A stretch of 64,000 nucleotides of DNA, taken from positions 4,464,001 to 4,528,000 of the forward strand of contig NZ_CP109162.1 of assembly GCF_035920445.1 (NCBI RefSeq), given 5' to 3'. Source of the DNA: Nocardia sp. NBC_01730 (lineage in GTDB: Bacteria; Actinomycetota; Actinomycetes; Mycobacteriales; Mycobacteriaceae). The notes under the pieces are model-generated. The model was not told the origin of the DNA. It searched no databases and was given only the letters and a program-made list of their open reading frames with translations. The translations under genes were made by a program, and so were the position numbers. Shown here piece by piece: positions 9,292 to 18,611 of the stretch (position 1 is its first letter; every line of letters starts with the position of its first letter).

Positions 9292-9364
9292 TCTCACAAC
9301 TCACCTCGACCCTGAATGGGCTGTGAGAGACACGTTTGGTCCGCCACGCCCCGCTCCCTACAGT
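9292..9364 (+). promoter_or_regulatory. Candidate nar promoter with inverted repeat
   Basis: A perfect 7-base inverted repeat, TCTCACA (9292-9298) and TGTGAGA (9322-9328), resembles a widely spaced CRP/FNR-type half-site pair. It is followed by a possible -35 TTTGGT (9335-9340) and -10 TACAGT (9359-9364) with an 18-base spacer, 40 bases before the narG start. Pattern only. Confidence 0.35.
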
Positions 9365-9403
9365 CGGAACATCACACCGATTTCACAGCTCGAAGGGGAC
9401 GTC

Positions 9404-12400
9404 GTGGTTAATTCGCGTAGCCAGAATCGCGTGCCCTCCACCCCGGCCACGGACGCCGGTGACGCGCTCCTTCGGCTGGGGAAATACTTCCACCGCGGTG
9501 AGGTGTCCTCCGACCATCGCACGCTGCACAAGATCGGCGGCCGCAGCGCCGACGAGTTCTACCGGGACCGGTGGTCGCACGACAAAGTTGTGCGCTCCAC
9601 GCACGGCGTGAACTGCACCGGGTCCTGCTCGTGGAAGATCTACGTCAAGGACGGCGTGATCACCTGGGAGTCGCAGCAGACCGACTATCCGTCGGTCGGG
9701 GCCGACAAGCCCGAGTACGAGCCGCGCGGCTGCCCGCGTGGCGCGTCCTTCTCCTGGTACACCTACTCGCCGGCCCGGGTGCGCTATCCCTATGTGCGCG
9801 GCGCGCTGCTCGAGCTGTACCGGGAGGCCAAGACTCGGTTGAAGGACCCGGTGCTCGCCTGGGGCGAGATCGTCGAAGACCCGGAGAAGGCACGCAGCTA
9901 CAAGGCCGCCCGCGGCAAGGGCGGATTCGTGCGCGCCGAGTGGTGGGAGGCGGCCGAAATCGCCGCCGCCGCACATGTTTACACGATCAAGCAGTACGGA
10001 CCGGACCGGGTGGCCGGGTTCTCCCCGATTCCGGCCATGTCGATGGTCAGCCACGCCGTCGGCGCCCGGTTCATCTCGCTGCTCGGCGGATCGATGCTGT
10101 CGTTCTACGACTGGTACGCCGACCTGCCGGTGGCCTCACCCCAGGTGTTCGGCGACCAGACCGACGTGCCGGAGTCGGCGGACTGGTTCGACGCGGGCTA
10201 CCTCATCATGTGGGGCTCGAACGTGCCGGTGACCAGGACGCCGGACGCGCACTACATGACCGAGGCCCGCTACCGCGGCCAGAAGGTCGTCGTGGTCTCT
10301 CCCGACTACGCGGACAACACCAAGTTCGCCGACGAATGGGTGCCCGCGCGTCCGGGCACCGACTCCGCCCTGGCCATGGCGATGGGACACGTGGTACTGA
10401 AGGAATTCTTCGTCGACAAGACGACCTCACGCTTCCTCGACTACGTCAAGCGCTACACCGACCTGCCGTTCCTGATCACCCTGGACGAGCGCGACGGCGC
10501 GTTCGTGCCGGGCAAGTTCCTCACCGCCGCCGATCTCGGTCAGGTCGGCGAAGGGGTCGAGTTCCAGACGGTGCTACTGGACGCGCAAGCACGGCCGGTG
10601 GTGCCCAACGGGTCGCTGGGCTACCGGTTCGGCGAAGCAGGCATTGGACGCTGGAATCTCGATCTCGGGGATGTCGATCCCCTGCTGACTCTGTACGGCC
10701 GCACCGATGATGCTGCGGCCGTGCAGATTCCCCGCTTCGACAGCGACGCGCCCGGGGTGCTCACCCGCGGCGTCCCGACGACGACCGTCGCGGGCAAGCG
10801 GGTGACGACGGTCTTCGATCTGCTGCTCGCCCAGTACGGCATCGGCCGCGACGGTTTGCCGGGCTCCTGGCCTGGTGGCTACGACGATCCAGCCGAGCCC
10901 TACACCCCGGCCTGGCAGGAGACCATCACCGGAGTGCCCGCCGCGCAGGCGGAGCGCATCGCGCGGGAGTTCGCGGACAACGCCGATCGCTCCGGCGGCC
11001 GGTCGATGATCCTGATGGGCGCGGGCACCAACCACTGGTTCCATTCCGACCAGATCTACCGCGCCTTCTTCACCCTGACCCTGCTGACCGGCTGCCAAGG
11101 CGTGAACGGCGGCGGCTGGGCGCACTACGTCGGCCAGGAGAAGTGCCGACCGGTCACCGGGTGGTCCACGCTCGCCTTCGGGTTGGACTGGCAACGTCCG
11201 CCGCGGCAGATGCAGGGCACGGTGTTCTGGTATCTGACCAATGACCAGTGGCGCTACGACCCGTTCACCGCGGAGTCGTTCGCCTCACCGCTGGGCACGG
11301 GGAAGTTCGCCGGTCGTACCGCCGCCGACAACATCGCGCTGGCGACCCGGCTCGGCTGGATGCCGAGCTACCCGACGTTCGACCGCAATCCCCTCGACCT
11401 CGTGGACGAGGCCGAGGCCGCGGGCAAGACCGCGCCGGAGCACGTGGTGGACGGGCTGAAGTCCGGAGATCTGCGGTTCGCCTGCGAGGACCCGGACGCG
11501 CCGGAGAACTTCCCGCGCTGTCTGACCGTGTGGCGGGCGAACCTGCTCGGCTCCTCCGGCAAGGGCAACGAGTACTTCCAGCGCCACCTGCTCGGCGCCG
11601 ATTCCAACCTGCAGGCCACCGACGCCACCGGTGTACGACCGCAGGAGCTGACCTGGCGCGAGACCGCCGCCACCGGAAAGCTGGATCTGCTGCTGTCACT
11701 GGACTTCCGAATGACCAGCACCACGCTGTTCTCCGACATCGTGCTGCCCGCGGCCACCTGGTACGAGAAACACGACCTCTCCTCGACCGACATGCACCCG
11801 TTCGTGCACGCCTTCTCCCCAGCCATCTCGCCGCCGTGGGAGGCGAAGACCGACTTCGACGCCTTCCACCGGATCGCGCGTGGCTTCTCCTGGATGGCCG
11901 AAAAGCACCTGGGCACGCGCAAGGACCTGGTGGCCGTGCCGCTGCAGCACGATTCGCCGGACGCGACCGCGCAGGCGGGTGGCCGGGTGCTGGACTGGAA
12001 GGCCGGTGAGTGCGAACCGATCCCGGGCAAGACCATGCCGAAGCTGGTGGTCGTCGAACGCGACTACCCGAAGCTGGCCGAGAAGATGGCCGCGCTCGGG
12101 CCGCTGATCGATACGCTCGGCGTCACCACCAAGGGTGTCACCACCTATCCCGACCAAGAGGTCGAGTACCTCGCCGGAATGAACGGCACTGTGGTTTCCG
12201 GTGTGGCCCGAGGGCGTCCGTCGCTGGCCAAGGACACGCACGCGGCCGAGGCCGTTCTCGCGCTCTCAGGCACCACCAACGGCAGACTCGCCGTGGCGGG
12301 CTTCCACGCGCTGGAGCGCCGCACCGGCACCGAGCTGGCTGACCTGGCCGCCGAGCACGAGGGCAAGCGAATCTCGTTCGCCGACACCCAGGCTCGCCCG

Positions 12401-13114
12401 GTGCCGGTGATCACCTCCCCGGAGTGGTCGGGCAGCGAAACCGGCGGGCGCAGGTACTCGCCGTTCACCATCAACACCGAGCGCCTCAAGCCGTGGCACA
12501 CGCTGACCGGGCGGCAGCACTTCTACCTCGACCACGACTGGATGATCGAACTCGGCGAGCAGCTGCCGATCTTCCGCCCTCCGCTCGACATGACGGCGCT
12601 GTTCCGCGAGCCGTCCATCGGCGCGGTCGACGACCGGGGTGTCACCGTGCGCTACCTGACACCGCACTCGAAGTGGTCCATCCACTCCGCCTACCAGGAC
12701 AACCTGCACATGCTGACGCTCTCCCGTGGCGGACAGACGATCTGGATGTCCGACCGAGACGCCGCGAAGATCGGTGTCGCCGATAACGATTGGATCGAGG
12801 CGATCAACCGCAACGGCATCGTGGTCGCCCGCGCCATCGTCAGCCATCGAATGCCGGAGGGCACGGTATTCATGTATCACGCCCAGGACCGGGCGGTGGA
12901 CGTGCCGCGCATCGAAGGCATCGGCGAGGACACCAAAGGCCGCGGCAAACGCGGCGGCATCCACAACGCACTCACCCGCATCATGATCAAACCCTCGCAC
13001 CTCATCGGCGGCTACGCACAGCAATCCTTCGCGCTGAACTACCACGGCCCCACCGGAAATCAGCGCGACGAGGTCACCACGATCCGCAAACGCTCGCAGA
13101 AGGTGGAGTACTGA
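9404..13114 (+). CDS. narG: Respiratory nitrate reductase, alpha subunit
   Basis: 1236 residues from the GTG at 9404, preceded by GAAGGGGA; this matches family length better than the upstream start at 9323. The N-terminus has the His/Cys [4Fe-4S] motif HGVNCTGSC. SFYDWYADLP contains the molybdenum-ligand Asp region, followed by QTDVPESADWFDAG. GAGTNHWFHSDQIYR and GCQGVNGGGWAHYVGQEK are molybdopterin-guanine-dinucleotide contacts. No twin-arginine signal is seen, consistent with the cytoplasm-facing Nar type. It reduces nitrate to nitrite with electrons from NarH/NarI. The last codons (RSQKVEY) are reused in the downstream tandem repeat. Confidence 0.97.
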   Translation: MVNSRSQNRVPSTPATDAGDALLRLGKYFHRGEVSSDHRTLHKIGGRSADEFYRDRWSHDKVVRSTHGVNCTGSCSWKIYVKDGVITWESQQTDYPSVGADKPEYEPRGCPRGASFSWYTYSPARVRYPYVRGALLELYREAKTRLKDPVLAWGEIVEDPEKARSYKAARGKGGFVRAEWWEAAEIAAAAHVYTIKQYGPDRVAGFSPIPAMSMVSHAVGARFISLLGGSMLSFYDWYADLPVASPQVFGDQTDVPESADWFDAGYLIMWGSNVPVTRTPDAHYMTEARYRGQKVVVVSPDYADNTKFADEWVPARPGTDSALAMAMGHVVLKEFFVDKTTSRFLDYVKRYTDLPFLITLDERDGAFVPGKFLTAADLGQVGEGVEFQTVLLDAQARPVVPNGSLGYRFGEAGIGRWNLDLGDVDPLLTLYGRTDDAAAVQIPRFDSDAPGVLTRGVPTTTVAGKRVTTVFDLLLAQYGIGRDGLPGSWPGGYDDPAEPYTPAWQETITGVPAAQAERIAREFADNADRSGGRSMILMGAGTNHWFHSDQIYRAFFTLTLLTGCQGVNGGGWAHYVGQEKCRPVTGWSTLAFGLDWQRPPRQMQGTVFWYLTNDQWRYDPFTAESFASPLGTGKFAGRTAADNIALATRLGWMPSYPTFDRNPLDLVDEAEAAGKTAPEHVVDGLKSGDLRFACEDPDAPENFPRCLTVWRANLLGSSGKGNEYFQRHLLGADSNLQATDATGVRPQELTWRETAATGKLDLLLSLDFRMTSTTLFSDIVLPAATWYEKHDLSSTDMHPFVHAFSPAISPPWEAKTDFDAFHRIARGFSWMAEKHLGTRKDLVAVPLQHDSPDATAQAGGRVLDWKAGECEPIPGKTMPKLVVVERDYPKLAEKMAALGPLIDTLGVTTKGVTTYPDQEVEYLAGMNGTVVSGVARGRPSLAKDTHAAEAVLALSGTTNGRLAVAGFHALERRTGTELADLAAEHEGKRISFADTQARPVPVITSPEWSGSETGGRRYSPFTINTERLKPWHTLTGRQHFYLDHDWMIELGEQLPIFRPPLDMTALFREPSIGAVDDRGVTVRYLTPHSKWSIHSAYQDNLHMLTLSRGGQTIWMSDRDAAKIGVADNDWIEAINRNGIVVARAIVSHRMPEGTVFMYHAQDRAVDVPRIEGIGEDTKGRGKRGGIHNALTRIMIKPSHLIGGYAQQSFALNYHGPTGNQRDEVTTIRKRSQKVEY

Positions 13115-13300
13115 CATGAGCCCGACGAGGTCACCACACTGCGTCCGTGAACGCTCGCAGAAGGTGGAGTACTGACATGAGCCCGACGAGGTCACCACAC
13201 TGCGTCCGTGAACGCTCGCAGAAGGTGGAGTACTGACATGAGCCCGACGAGGTCACCACACTGCGTCCGTGAACGCTCGCAGAAAGTGGAGTACTGACAT
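13091..13300 (+). repeat. 61-bp tandem repeat at the narG-narH junction
   Basis: Three identical 61-base units (13091-13151, 13152-13212, 13213-13273) plus a 27-base partial unit (13274-13300) with one G-to-A change. Each unit carries the last codons and TGA of narG, one base, then ATG. The region just before (GACGAGGTCACCAC, 13067-13080) is a diverged extra half copy within narG. The array looks like an expansion of the gene junction and keeps a ribosome-binding stretch (AAGGTGGAG) before every ATG. Confidence 0.95.
13116..13297 (+). other. Three tandem 19-codon mini-ORFs inside the repeat
   Basis: ATGs at 13116, 13177 and 13238 each open a 20-codon frame ending TGA at 13175, 13236 and 13297, separated by one base. 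All three encode the same peptide, MSPTRSPHCVRERSQKVEY. Its last seven residues equal the NarG C-terminus. Each ATG has AAGGTGGAG (AAAGTGGAG before narH) about 8 bases upstream. A ribosome finishing narG could reinitiate through all three before reaching narH at 13299. Whether the peptides are made or matter is unknown. Confidence 0.5.
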
Positions 13301-15089
13301 GCGAGTCATGGCACAGCTGGCCATGGTGATGAACCTGGACAAGTGCATCGGCTGCCACACCTGCAGCGTCACCTGCAAGCAAGCGTGGACCAACCGTGGC
13401 GGCACCGAGTATGTCTGGTTCAACAATGTGGAAACCCGTCCCGGGCAGGGCTATCCGCGCCGGTACCAGGATCAGGAGAAGTGGAAGGGTGGCTGGACGC
13501 TGAACAAGCGCGGCAAGCTCACCCTGAAGTCCGGTTCCCGAGTCAAGCGGCTGCTCAACATCTTCGCCAATCCGGACCTGCCCACGGTGGACGACTACTA
13601 CGAGCCGTGGAGCTACGACTACGACAACCTGCTGTCCTCGCCGCCGATGGACACCACGCCCGTCGCCCGTCCCAAATCGCTGATCACCGGCGCGGATACG
13701 AATATCACCTGGGGCGCGAACTGGGACGACGACCTTGGCTCCGGTCCCGAGCAGGTCGGTAAGGACCCGCTGCTGGCGAAGCTGTCCGATCAGGTGAAGC
13801 TGGAGTTCGAAGAGACCTTCATGTTCTACCTGCCGCGCATCTGCGAGCATTGCCTCAACCCGTCGTGTGCGGCGTCGTGCCCGTCCGGCGCGATCTACAA
13901 GCGCGCCGAAGACGGCATCGTCCTGGTGGACCAGGACAAGTGCCGCGGCTGGCGGCAGTGCGTGTCGGGCTGCCCGTACAAGAAGATCTACTTCAATCAC
14001 AAAACGGGCAAGGCGGAGAAGTGCACTTTCTGCTACCCGCGTGTGGAAGTCGGCATCCCGACGGTGTGCTCGGAGACCTGTGTCGGGCGGCTCCGCTACA
14101 TCGGCGTGCTGCTCTACGACGCCGACGCCGTGTCGAAGGCCGCGTCGGTCATCGAGGACAAGGACCTGTATCCGGCGCAGCTCGGGGTGTTCCTCAACCC
14201 GCACGACCCGCGGGTGGTCGCCGAGGCCGAACGCGCCGGGATCTCCCCGGAGTGGATTCAGGCGGCCCAGGATTCGCCGGTCTACCAGCTGATCGTGGAC
14301 TATCAGATCGCGCTGCCGCTGCACCCGGAGTACCGCACCATGCCGATGGTCTGGTACGTGCCGCCGCTGTCACCGGTGGTCGACGTGCTCGCCGGGACCG
14401 GACACGACGGTGAGAACGCGTCGAACCTGTTCGGCGCCATCGACGCGCTGCGCATCCCGGTGGAATACCTGGCCGAACTGTTCACCGCGGGCGATGTCGG
14501 GCCGGTGCGCGCGGCGCTGCAACGCCTGGCGGCGATGCGCGCGTTCATGCGGTCGGTGAATCTCGGCGAGGAGCCCGATCCCGCCATCGCGCCGTCGGTA
14601 CGCCTCGAACCCGAAGAGATCGAGGCGATGTACCGGCTGCTGGCCATCGCCAAGTACGAGCACCGCTACGTCATCCCGACCGGTGCGGGAGCCCGTGCCC
14701 ACGAACTGGATTCGCTCGCCACCGGATGCAGCCTCGACACCGACGGCGGTCCAGGCATGACCGCGTTCGACCAGATGGTGGACAAATTCCACCTCACCGA
14801 CACCAACGGCGCGGCGCCGCAGGAGAAGTCGTCCCGGGTCAATCTGCTGAACTGGGACGGCAAGAGCACCGAGGGTCTGGTGCCGACCAACGGCACCACG
14901 AGCGGTACACCTGCGAACGGCACCAGGAACGGCCAGAGCAGCAGGGTATACGCGAACGGCGGGAGCGACAGAGCGCAGGTCAACGAGTCCGAGAACGGCG
15001 ACAGCAACGGAGCGCACGCCACGGGCGGGGGCAGCAACGGTGCCAGGACCGGTGGGCCGACCTCGGCGCCGGGCGGAGCAGAGCGATGA
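13299..15089 (+). CDS. narH: Respiratory nitrate reductase, beta (iron-sulfur) subunit
   Basis: 596 residues; ATG one base after the last repeat mini-ORF. Cys clusters for four Fe-S centres are visible: CIGCHTCSVTCKQAW near the N-terminus, CEHCLNPSCAASCPSG, CRGWRQCVSGCP (Trp in place of the fourth Cys, the 3Fe-4S-type site), and CTFCYPR with CSETC. It passes electrons from NarI haems to NarG. The last 85 or so residues, after LLNWDGKSTEGL, form a Gly/Asn/Thr/Ser-rich tail beyond the usual end of NarH, probably disordered. The gene ends with an ATGA overlap with narJ. Confidence 0.96.
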   Translation: MRVMAQLAMVMNLDKCIGCHTCSVTCKQAWTNRGGTEYVWFNNVETRPGQGYPRRYQDQEKWKGGWTLNKRGKLTLKSGSRVKRLLNIFANPDLPTVDDYYEPWSYDYDNLLSSPPMDTTPVARPKSLITGADTNITWGANWDDDLGSGPEQVGKDPLLAKLSDQVKLEFEETFMFYLPRICEHCLNPSCAASCPSGAIYKRAEDGIVLVDQDKCRGWRQCVSGCPYKKIYFNHKTGKAEKCTFCYPRVEVGIPTVCSETCVGRLRYIGVLLYDADAVSKAASVIEDKDLYPAQLGVFLNPHDPRVVAEAERAGISPEWIQAAQDSPVYQLIVDYQIALPLHPEYRTMPMVWYVPPLSPVVDVLAGTGHDGENASNLFGAIDALRIPVEYLAELFTAGDVGPVRAALQRLAAMRAFMRSVNLGEEPDPAIAPSVRLEPEEIEAMYRLLAIAKYEHRYVIPTGAGARAHELDSLATGCSLDTDGGPGMTAFDQMVDKFHLTDTNGAAPQEKSSRVNLLNWDGKSTEGLVPTNGTTSGTPANGTRNGQSSRVYANGGSDRAQVNESENGDSNGAHATGGGSNGARTGGPTSAPGGAER

Positions 15090-15766
15090 GCCTGCTGAAG
15101 TTGCGCCGCCGCCCGGAATCCGTGGTGCGACTCGCCCAGCGCGACCGTCAGCTGGTCTGGCGGATCGCCGCACTGCTGCTGGACTACCCGACCGAGCAAA
15201 CGCTGGCCATGATCGACCAGTTGACCACTGCCGCAATCGGATTGCCGGATGCGATCCGCGAGCACTTGAGCGATTGCCTCCAGTACCTTCGGGTGACCGC
15301 GCCGTTGGAGCTGGCGGCCTCCTACGTCGAGACCTTCGACATGCGCCGCCGCGCCAGCCTGCACCTGACCTTCTACGCCTACGGCGACACCCGCAAGCGC
15401 GGCATGGCGCTGCTGCGGTTCAAACACGCTTACCGGCACGCCGGTGTCGAACTCGGCGACGAAGAGCTGCCCGACCATCTTCCGGTGCTGCTGGAGTTCG
15501 CCGCCACCGTCGACCCGATCGGCGGTGAGCGGCTGCTCGGCGAGCATGTTCCCGTGCTGGAGCTGCTGCGGCTTTCGCTGTCCGACAACGGCTCTCCGTA
15601 CGCCGGGGTGCTCGCCGCGGTCAGGGCGACACTGCCGCCGCCGACCACCGCCGACCGGCGGCGCATCGCCGAACTCGCCGCGCAGGGCCCGCCCGAGGAA
15701 GAGGTCGGGTTGGAACCCTTCGCGATGGACCCCTCCCTGTTCGACGGATCGGAAAGCCGACGATGA
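15086..15766 (+). CDS. narJ: Nitrate reductase molybdenum cofactor assembly chaperone
   Basis: 226 residues, the expected NarJ/TorD-type length, largely helical. Typical stretches are LLDYPTE near residue 30, YVETFDMRRRASLHLTFYAYGDTRKRG near residue 85, and ELPDHLPVLLEFAA. NarJ binds the NarG apoprotein for cofactor insertion and is not part of the final enzyme. The start overlaps narH (ATGA) and the stop overlaps narI (ATGA), indicating translational coupling across narHJI. Confidence 0.93.
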   Translation: MSLLKLRRRPESVVRLAQRDRQLVWRIAALLLDYPTEQTLAMIDQLTTAAIGLPDAIREHLSDCLQYLRVTAPLELAASYVETFDMRRRASLHLTFYAYGDTRKRGMALLRFKHAYRHAGVELGDEELPDHLPVLLEFAATVDPIGGERLLGEHVPVLELLRLSLSDNGSPYAGVLAAVRATLPPPTTADRRRIAELAAQGPPEEEVGLEPFAMDPSLFDGSESRR

Positions 15767-16521
15767 ACGCAACGCCGCATCTGCCGACCGCACTGTGGCT
15801 GATCCTGCCGTATATCGCGTTCACCTCGTTCGTACTCGGCCACCTGTGGCGCTACCGCAACGATCAGTTCGGCTGGACCACCCGCTCGTCACAGATCTAC
15901 GAGAGCCGCCTGCTGCGCCTGGGCAGCCCGCTGTTCCATTTCGGCATGCTCGGCGTGATCGGCGGGCACGTGCTCGGTGTGCTGATCCCGGAGTCGTGGA
16001 CCGCCGCGGTCGGCATCTCGGAGCACGCCTACCACCTGATCGCCGTTTCGGCGGGCTCGGTGGCCGGTCTCGCCGTGCTCGCGGGCGTCGCCATCCTGGT
16101 CTACCGGCGGATCACCGTTCCCGCCGTCCGCAAAGCCACCACCGGCAACGACCGGCTGATGTACGGCCTGCTGGCCGCGGCGCTGGTCACCGGCCTGCTC
16201 AACACCTGGGGCAGCAACCTGCTCTGGGGCACCTACAACTACCGCGAGACGGTCTCCCCCTGGTTCCGCAGCCTGTTCACGCTCGGCCCCGAACCCGAGC
16301 TCATGGTGGACACCCCGTGGACCTTCCAGGCGCACGGCCTGATCGTTCTCGCGTTGATCGGTTTCTGGCCCTATACCCGGCTGGTGCACATGTTCAGCGC
16401 CCCTGTCGGCTATCTGGCGCGGCCCTATGTGGTCTACCGCAGCAAAGAGTTCGACGCGCCCGACAAGCGCCGCTACGCCCGCGCGTGGGACGCGCCGGTG
16501 ACGCCCGAGCGCTGGCGCTGA
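15763..16521 (+). CDS. narI: Respiratory nitrate reductase, gamma subunit (cytochrome b)
   Basis: 252 residues with five hydrophobic segments. Candidate haem-ligand His residues are in FHFGMLGVIGGH (helix 2), SEHAYHLIAV (helix 3 region), FQAHGLIVL and RLVHMFSAPVGYL. NarI oxidises quinol at the membrane and delivers electrons to NarH. It is the last gene of narGHJI. No clear terminator follows, and more than 900 bases of eroded sequence come next. Confidence 0.95.
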   Translation: MNATPHLPTALWLILPYIAFTSFVLGHLWRYRNDQFGWTTRSSQIYESRLLRLGSPLFHFGMLGVIGGHVLGVLIPESWTAAVGISEHAYHLIAVSAGSVAGLAVLAGVAILVYRRITVPAVRKATTGNDRLMYGLLAAALVTGLLNTWGSNLLWGTYNYRETVSPWFRSLFTLGPEPELMVDTPWTFQAHGLIVLALIGFWPYTRLVHMFSAPVGYLARPYVVYRSKEFDAPDKRRYARAWDAPVTPERWR

Positions 16522-17444
16522 CCGACTGAAAGTCAGGCCGGGGTTTTCCGCGCCAACGGCACGAGCGGCGACGAGGGTGAGTCGTATCGGTCCCGCTGTT
16601 GCAGTGCGCTATCGGCGCAGCGTGAACTACTTATTCAGGCTGATGAACGACGTGGGGGGTCGGCCAACGGAGCTTGTGCCTGTGTCAGTGACGTTACTTT
16701 TCGGGATAGCTGAACGAATCCGAACGGTGGCTCCGGCCCGACTGGAGCTGGTGTCGTTTCAGTGCAGCGCGCAGCCTCGCCGCAGAGCAGCGACGGGACA
16801 GGCTGGAACTTGGTGCTCGACATGGCGATCCAATTGCACGGCGGCGCCGGTCTGTCCGATGATTTCCCGCTGGCGCGCGCGTTCGCGGGGATCCCCCCGC
16901 CCTCGGTAACGCCGTCCCACAGGCGGCCGACCTCGCCCTGGGTGTCCACAAGACGACCAGTAGCGCGGCCGCCTCGGTGGGCGAGTGGTCCGGGCCTCCG
17001 TGACCGCGACTTCGCGAACTTCCTCGAGGTTTACGAACCCGTCGTCGCGCATGTCGAGCCCCCAAGCCGTCCGCACTGACATCCGAAGTGCTCCGTGCTG
17101 AAGTTCAAGCAGCGCCGAACAGTGCCAACTGGATTCATCGGATGTCCGGGCGCGTGCCGTGATGCTGCACTGTGTGCGTTCTCCGCCGCGGCTTCGAGGT
17201 CCAGCTTCGCCGCACGGGCCGACGATCCGAGATGACGTGGCAGACAGCGGGATTCCTCCATAATGAATGCGGCCGCAGAGCGATCTGCCGCTATTGACTG
17301 TGCCGTTAATTAACGTTACGTTGCACAAGTCACACCAGCTGGTGTCGCTAGCAGAACGAGACGTGGTTCCTCCCGTGGGGCCGGTTGAGCCGCATAGCTG
17401 GGTTCGTGATGGCGTTTACTCCCTGAACCGAAGGACGTCTCGTC
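16522..17444. other. Eroded region between narI and the DUF606 pair
   Basis: No intact gene. The only recognisable content is the acyl-CoA dehydrogenase tail fragment at 16795-16905. Other frames on both strands lack family motifs or ribosome-binding sites. Confidence 0.5.
16795..16905 (+). pseudogene. Acyl-CoA dehydrogenase C-terminal fragment
   Basis: A short frame reads LVLDMAIQLHGGAGLSDDFPLARAFAGI. This matches the conserved C-terminal helix of acyl-CoA dehydrogenases (AIQxHGGxGxSxDxPLA.xxA). Neither the rest of the enzyme nor a continuation in the expected RTLRLADGPDEVH style is present. A relic only; boundaries approximate. Confidence 0.6.
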
Positions 17445-17969
17445 GTGGCCGTCGTCAGCCTTGGGCTTGTATTTCTGTTCATCCTCGTCTCCGGTGGGCT
17501 GCGGTCCATCGAGGTAGGTTGCCAGAACACTCAAAAGATCTATGTGCAGAACACGTGGCTGTGCGCGGTGTTCTCGTATGCCGTTGCACTCGCCGGATTT
17601 CTGATTTTCCTGGCGGTATCGAGATTGGTCTCGGAGTCGCCGTTGCCGACCCTCGAGGATGTGCGGCAGATGCCGTGGTGGGCGCCGTTCGGCGGCCTGA
17701 TCGGCGGTGTGGCGGTGGTCGGCATGATCACCGTCGCCAAGTACGTCGGCGTGGCAACCTTCAACGCGGTCGTCATCGTGAGCGAGATGCTGGTCGCGCT
17801 GGTGATGGACGACCTGGGCCTCATGGGGTTCGCCACCAGGGAAATGACCCTGCCCCGACTGCTGGCCGCCGGGTTGATCACGGCGGCGGTCTACCTGATG
17901 GCCAGCGACTCGACGAAGCAAGAACCTGCCCCACGCACCGCTGAGTCGGCCGAAAGGGTTTCCCGATGA
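17445..17969 (+). CDS. DUF606 (YdcZ-type) small DMT-superfamily membrane protein, first of a pair
   Basis: 174 residues. The GTG start follows CGAAGGA (17429-17435) by 9 bases. Five hydrophobic segments are evident. It shares with the next gene the pattern SGGLRSIEVGCQNTQK near the N-terminus, WLCAVFSYAVAL, PWWAPFGGLIGG, GVATFNAVVIVSEMLVALVMDDLGLMGF and a final LLAAGLITAAVYLMA. DUF606 proteins belong to the drug/metabolite transporter superfamily and often occur as adjacent pairs, suggesting a heterodimer. It overlaps its partner by four bases (ATGA). Substrate unknown. Confidence 0.82.
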   Translation: MAVVSLGLVFLFILVSGGLRSIEVGCQNTQKIYVQNTWLCAVFSYAVALAGFLIFLAVSRLVSESPLPTLEDVRQMPWWAPFGGLIGGVAVVGMITVAKYVGVATFNAVVIVSEMLVALVMDDLGLMGFATREMTLPRLLAAGLITAAVYLMASDSTKQEPAPRTAESAERVSR

Positions 17970-18475
17970 CGACGACCGACACCACCACCCAGCCCCGGAT
18001 GACGCTCCCGCGCTGGGCGATGGTCCTTATCTTCGTGTTCATGCTGGTCGGCGGCGCGTTGCGGTCCGTAGAGGCCGGGTGCCAGAACACGCTGAAGCTA
18101 GCCCTGAGAAACGTGTGGCTGTGCGGCGTGATCTCCTATGCCGTGGCCCTCATCGGCGTTGGCGTGATTCTCGTTGTCTGGCTTCTCATTTCGCGCCGTC
18201 GGGAGTGGCCGACCCGCGCCGACCTCGCGGCTATGCCCAAGTGGGCGCCCGTCGGCGGGCTCACCGGCGGCGCCGCGATCTTCGCGATGATCACCGTCGC
18301 TTCCAGCGTCGGAGTCGGCACGTTCAACGCCTTGATCATCGCCGGCCAGATGTTTCTCGCCGCAGCGATGGACCATTACGGAGTGATGGGTTTCCCGCGG
18401 CGCCGCATCAATTCCCGACGAGTCGCCGCGTGCGCGATGATCATCGTCGGCTCCTACCTGATGGCGAAATACTGA
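17966..18475 (+). CDS. DUF606 (YdcZ-type) small DMT-superfamily membrane protein, second of a pair
   Basis: 169 residues, a clear paralogue of the preceding gene: GGALRSVEAGCQNTLK, WLCGVISYAVALIG, PKWAPVGGLTGG, GVGTFNALIIAGQMFLAAAMDHYGVMGF, and a closing VAACAMIIVGSYLMA. It has a short soluble Thr-rich N-terminus, then five membrane segments. The ATG overlaps the upstream stop. A strong hairpin lies about 100 bases downstream. Probably acts together with its neighbour as a paired transporter. Confidence 0.82.
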   Translation: MTTTDTTTQPRMTLPRWAMVLIFVFMLVGGALRSVEAGCQNTLKLALRNVWLCGVISYAVALIGVGVILVVWLLISRRREWPTRADLAAMPKWAPVGGLTGGAAIFAMITVASSVGVGTFNALIIAGQMFLAAAMDHYGVMGFPRRRINSRRVAACAMIIVGSYLMAKY

Positions 18476-18576
18476 CAACGTTCGCTATGTGTGGTGTCGG
18501 GGTCGGGCTGAACAAGTCCGCGTTCGTCCACGAGGTGGCGCCGCAACGCTGTCCCCGACGACGCCGTCGCACCCGC

Positions 18577-18604
18577 GAAGACCCGCCGAGGAGGGCGGGT
18601 CTTC
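18577..18604. terminator. Strong bidirectional terminator hairpin
   Basis: An 11-bp perfect stem, GAAGACCCGCC with GGCGGGTCTTC, and a 6-base loop. It lies downstream of the DUF606 pair on the plus strand and just beyond a small minus-strand gene remnant (stop at 18612), so it can serve both. Confidence 0.75.
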
Positions 18605-18611
18605 GGGTATG

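Noticed and set aside
8740..9297. 185-codon minus-strand frame upstream of narG
   Set aside because: No family motif, no ribosome-binding site, mixed composition; treated as non-coding.
13091..13300. CRISPR array
   Set aside because: Units are contiguous with no unique spacers, and match the narG 3' end.
13131..14324. 397-codon minus-strand frame spanning the repeat and narH
   Set aside because: Antisense shadow of narH; the plus strand has clear Fe-S motifs.
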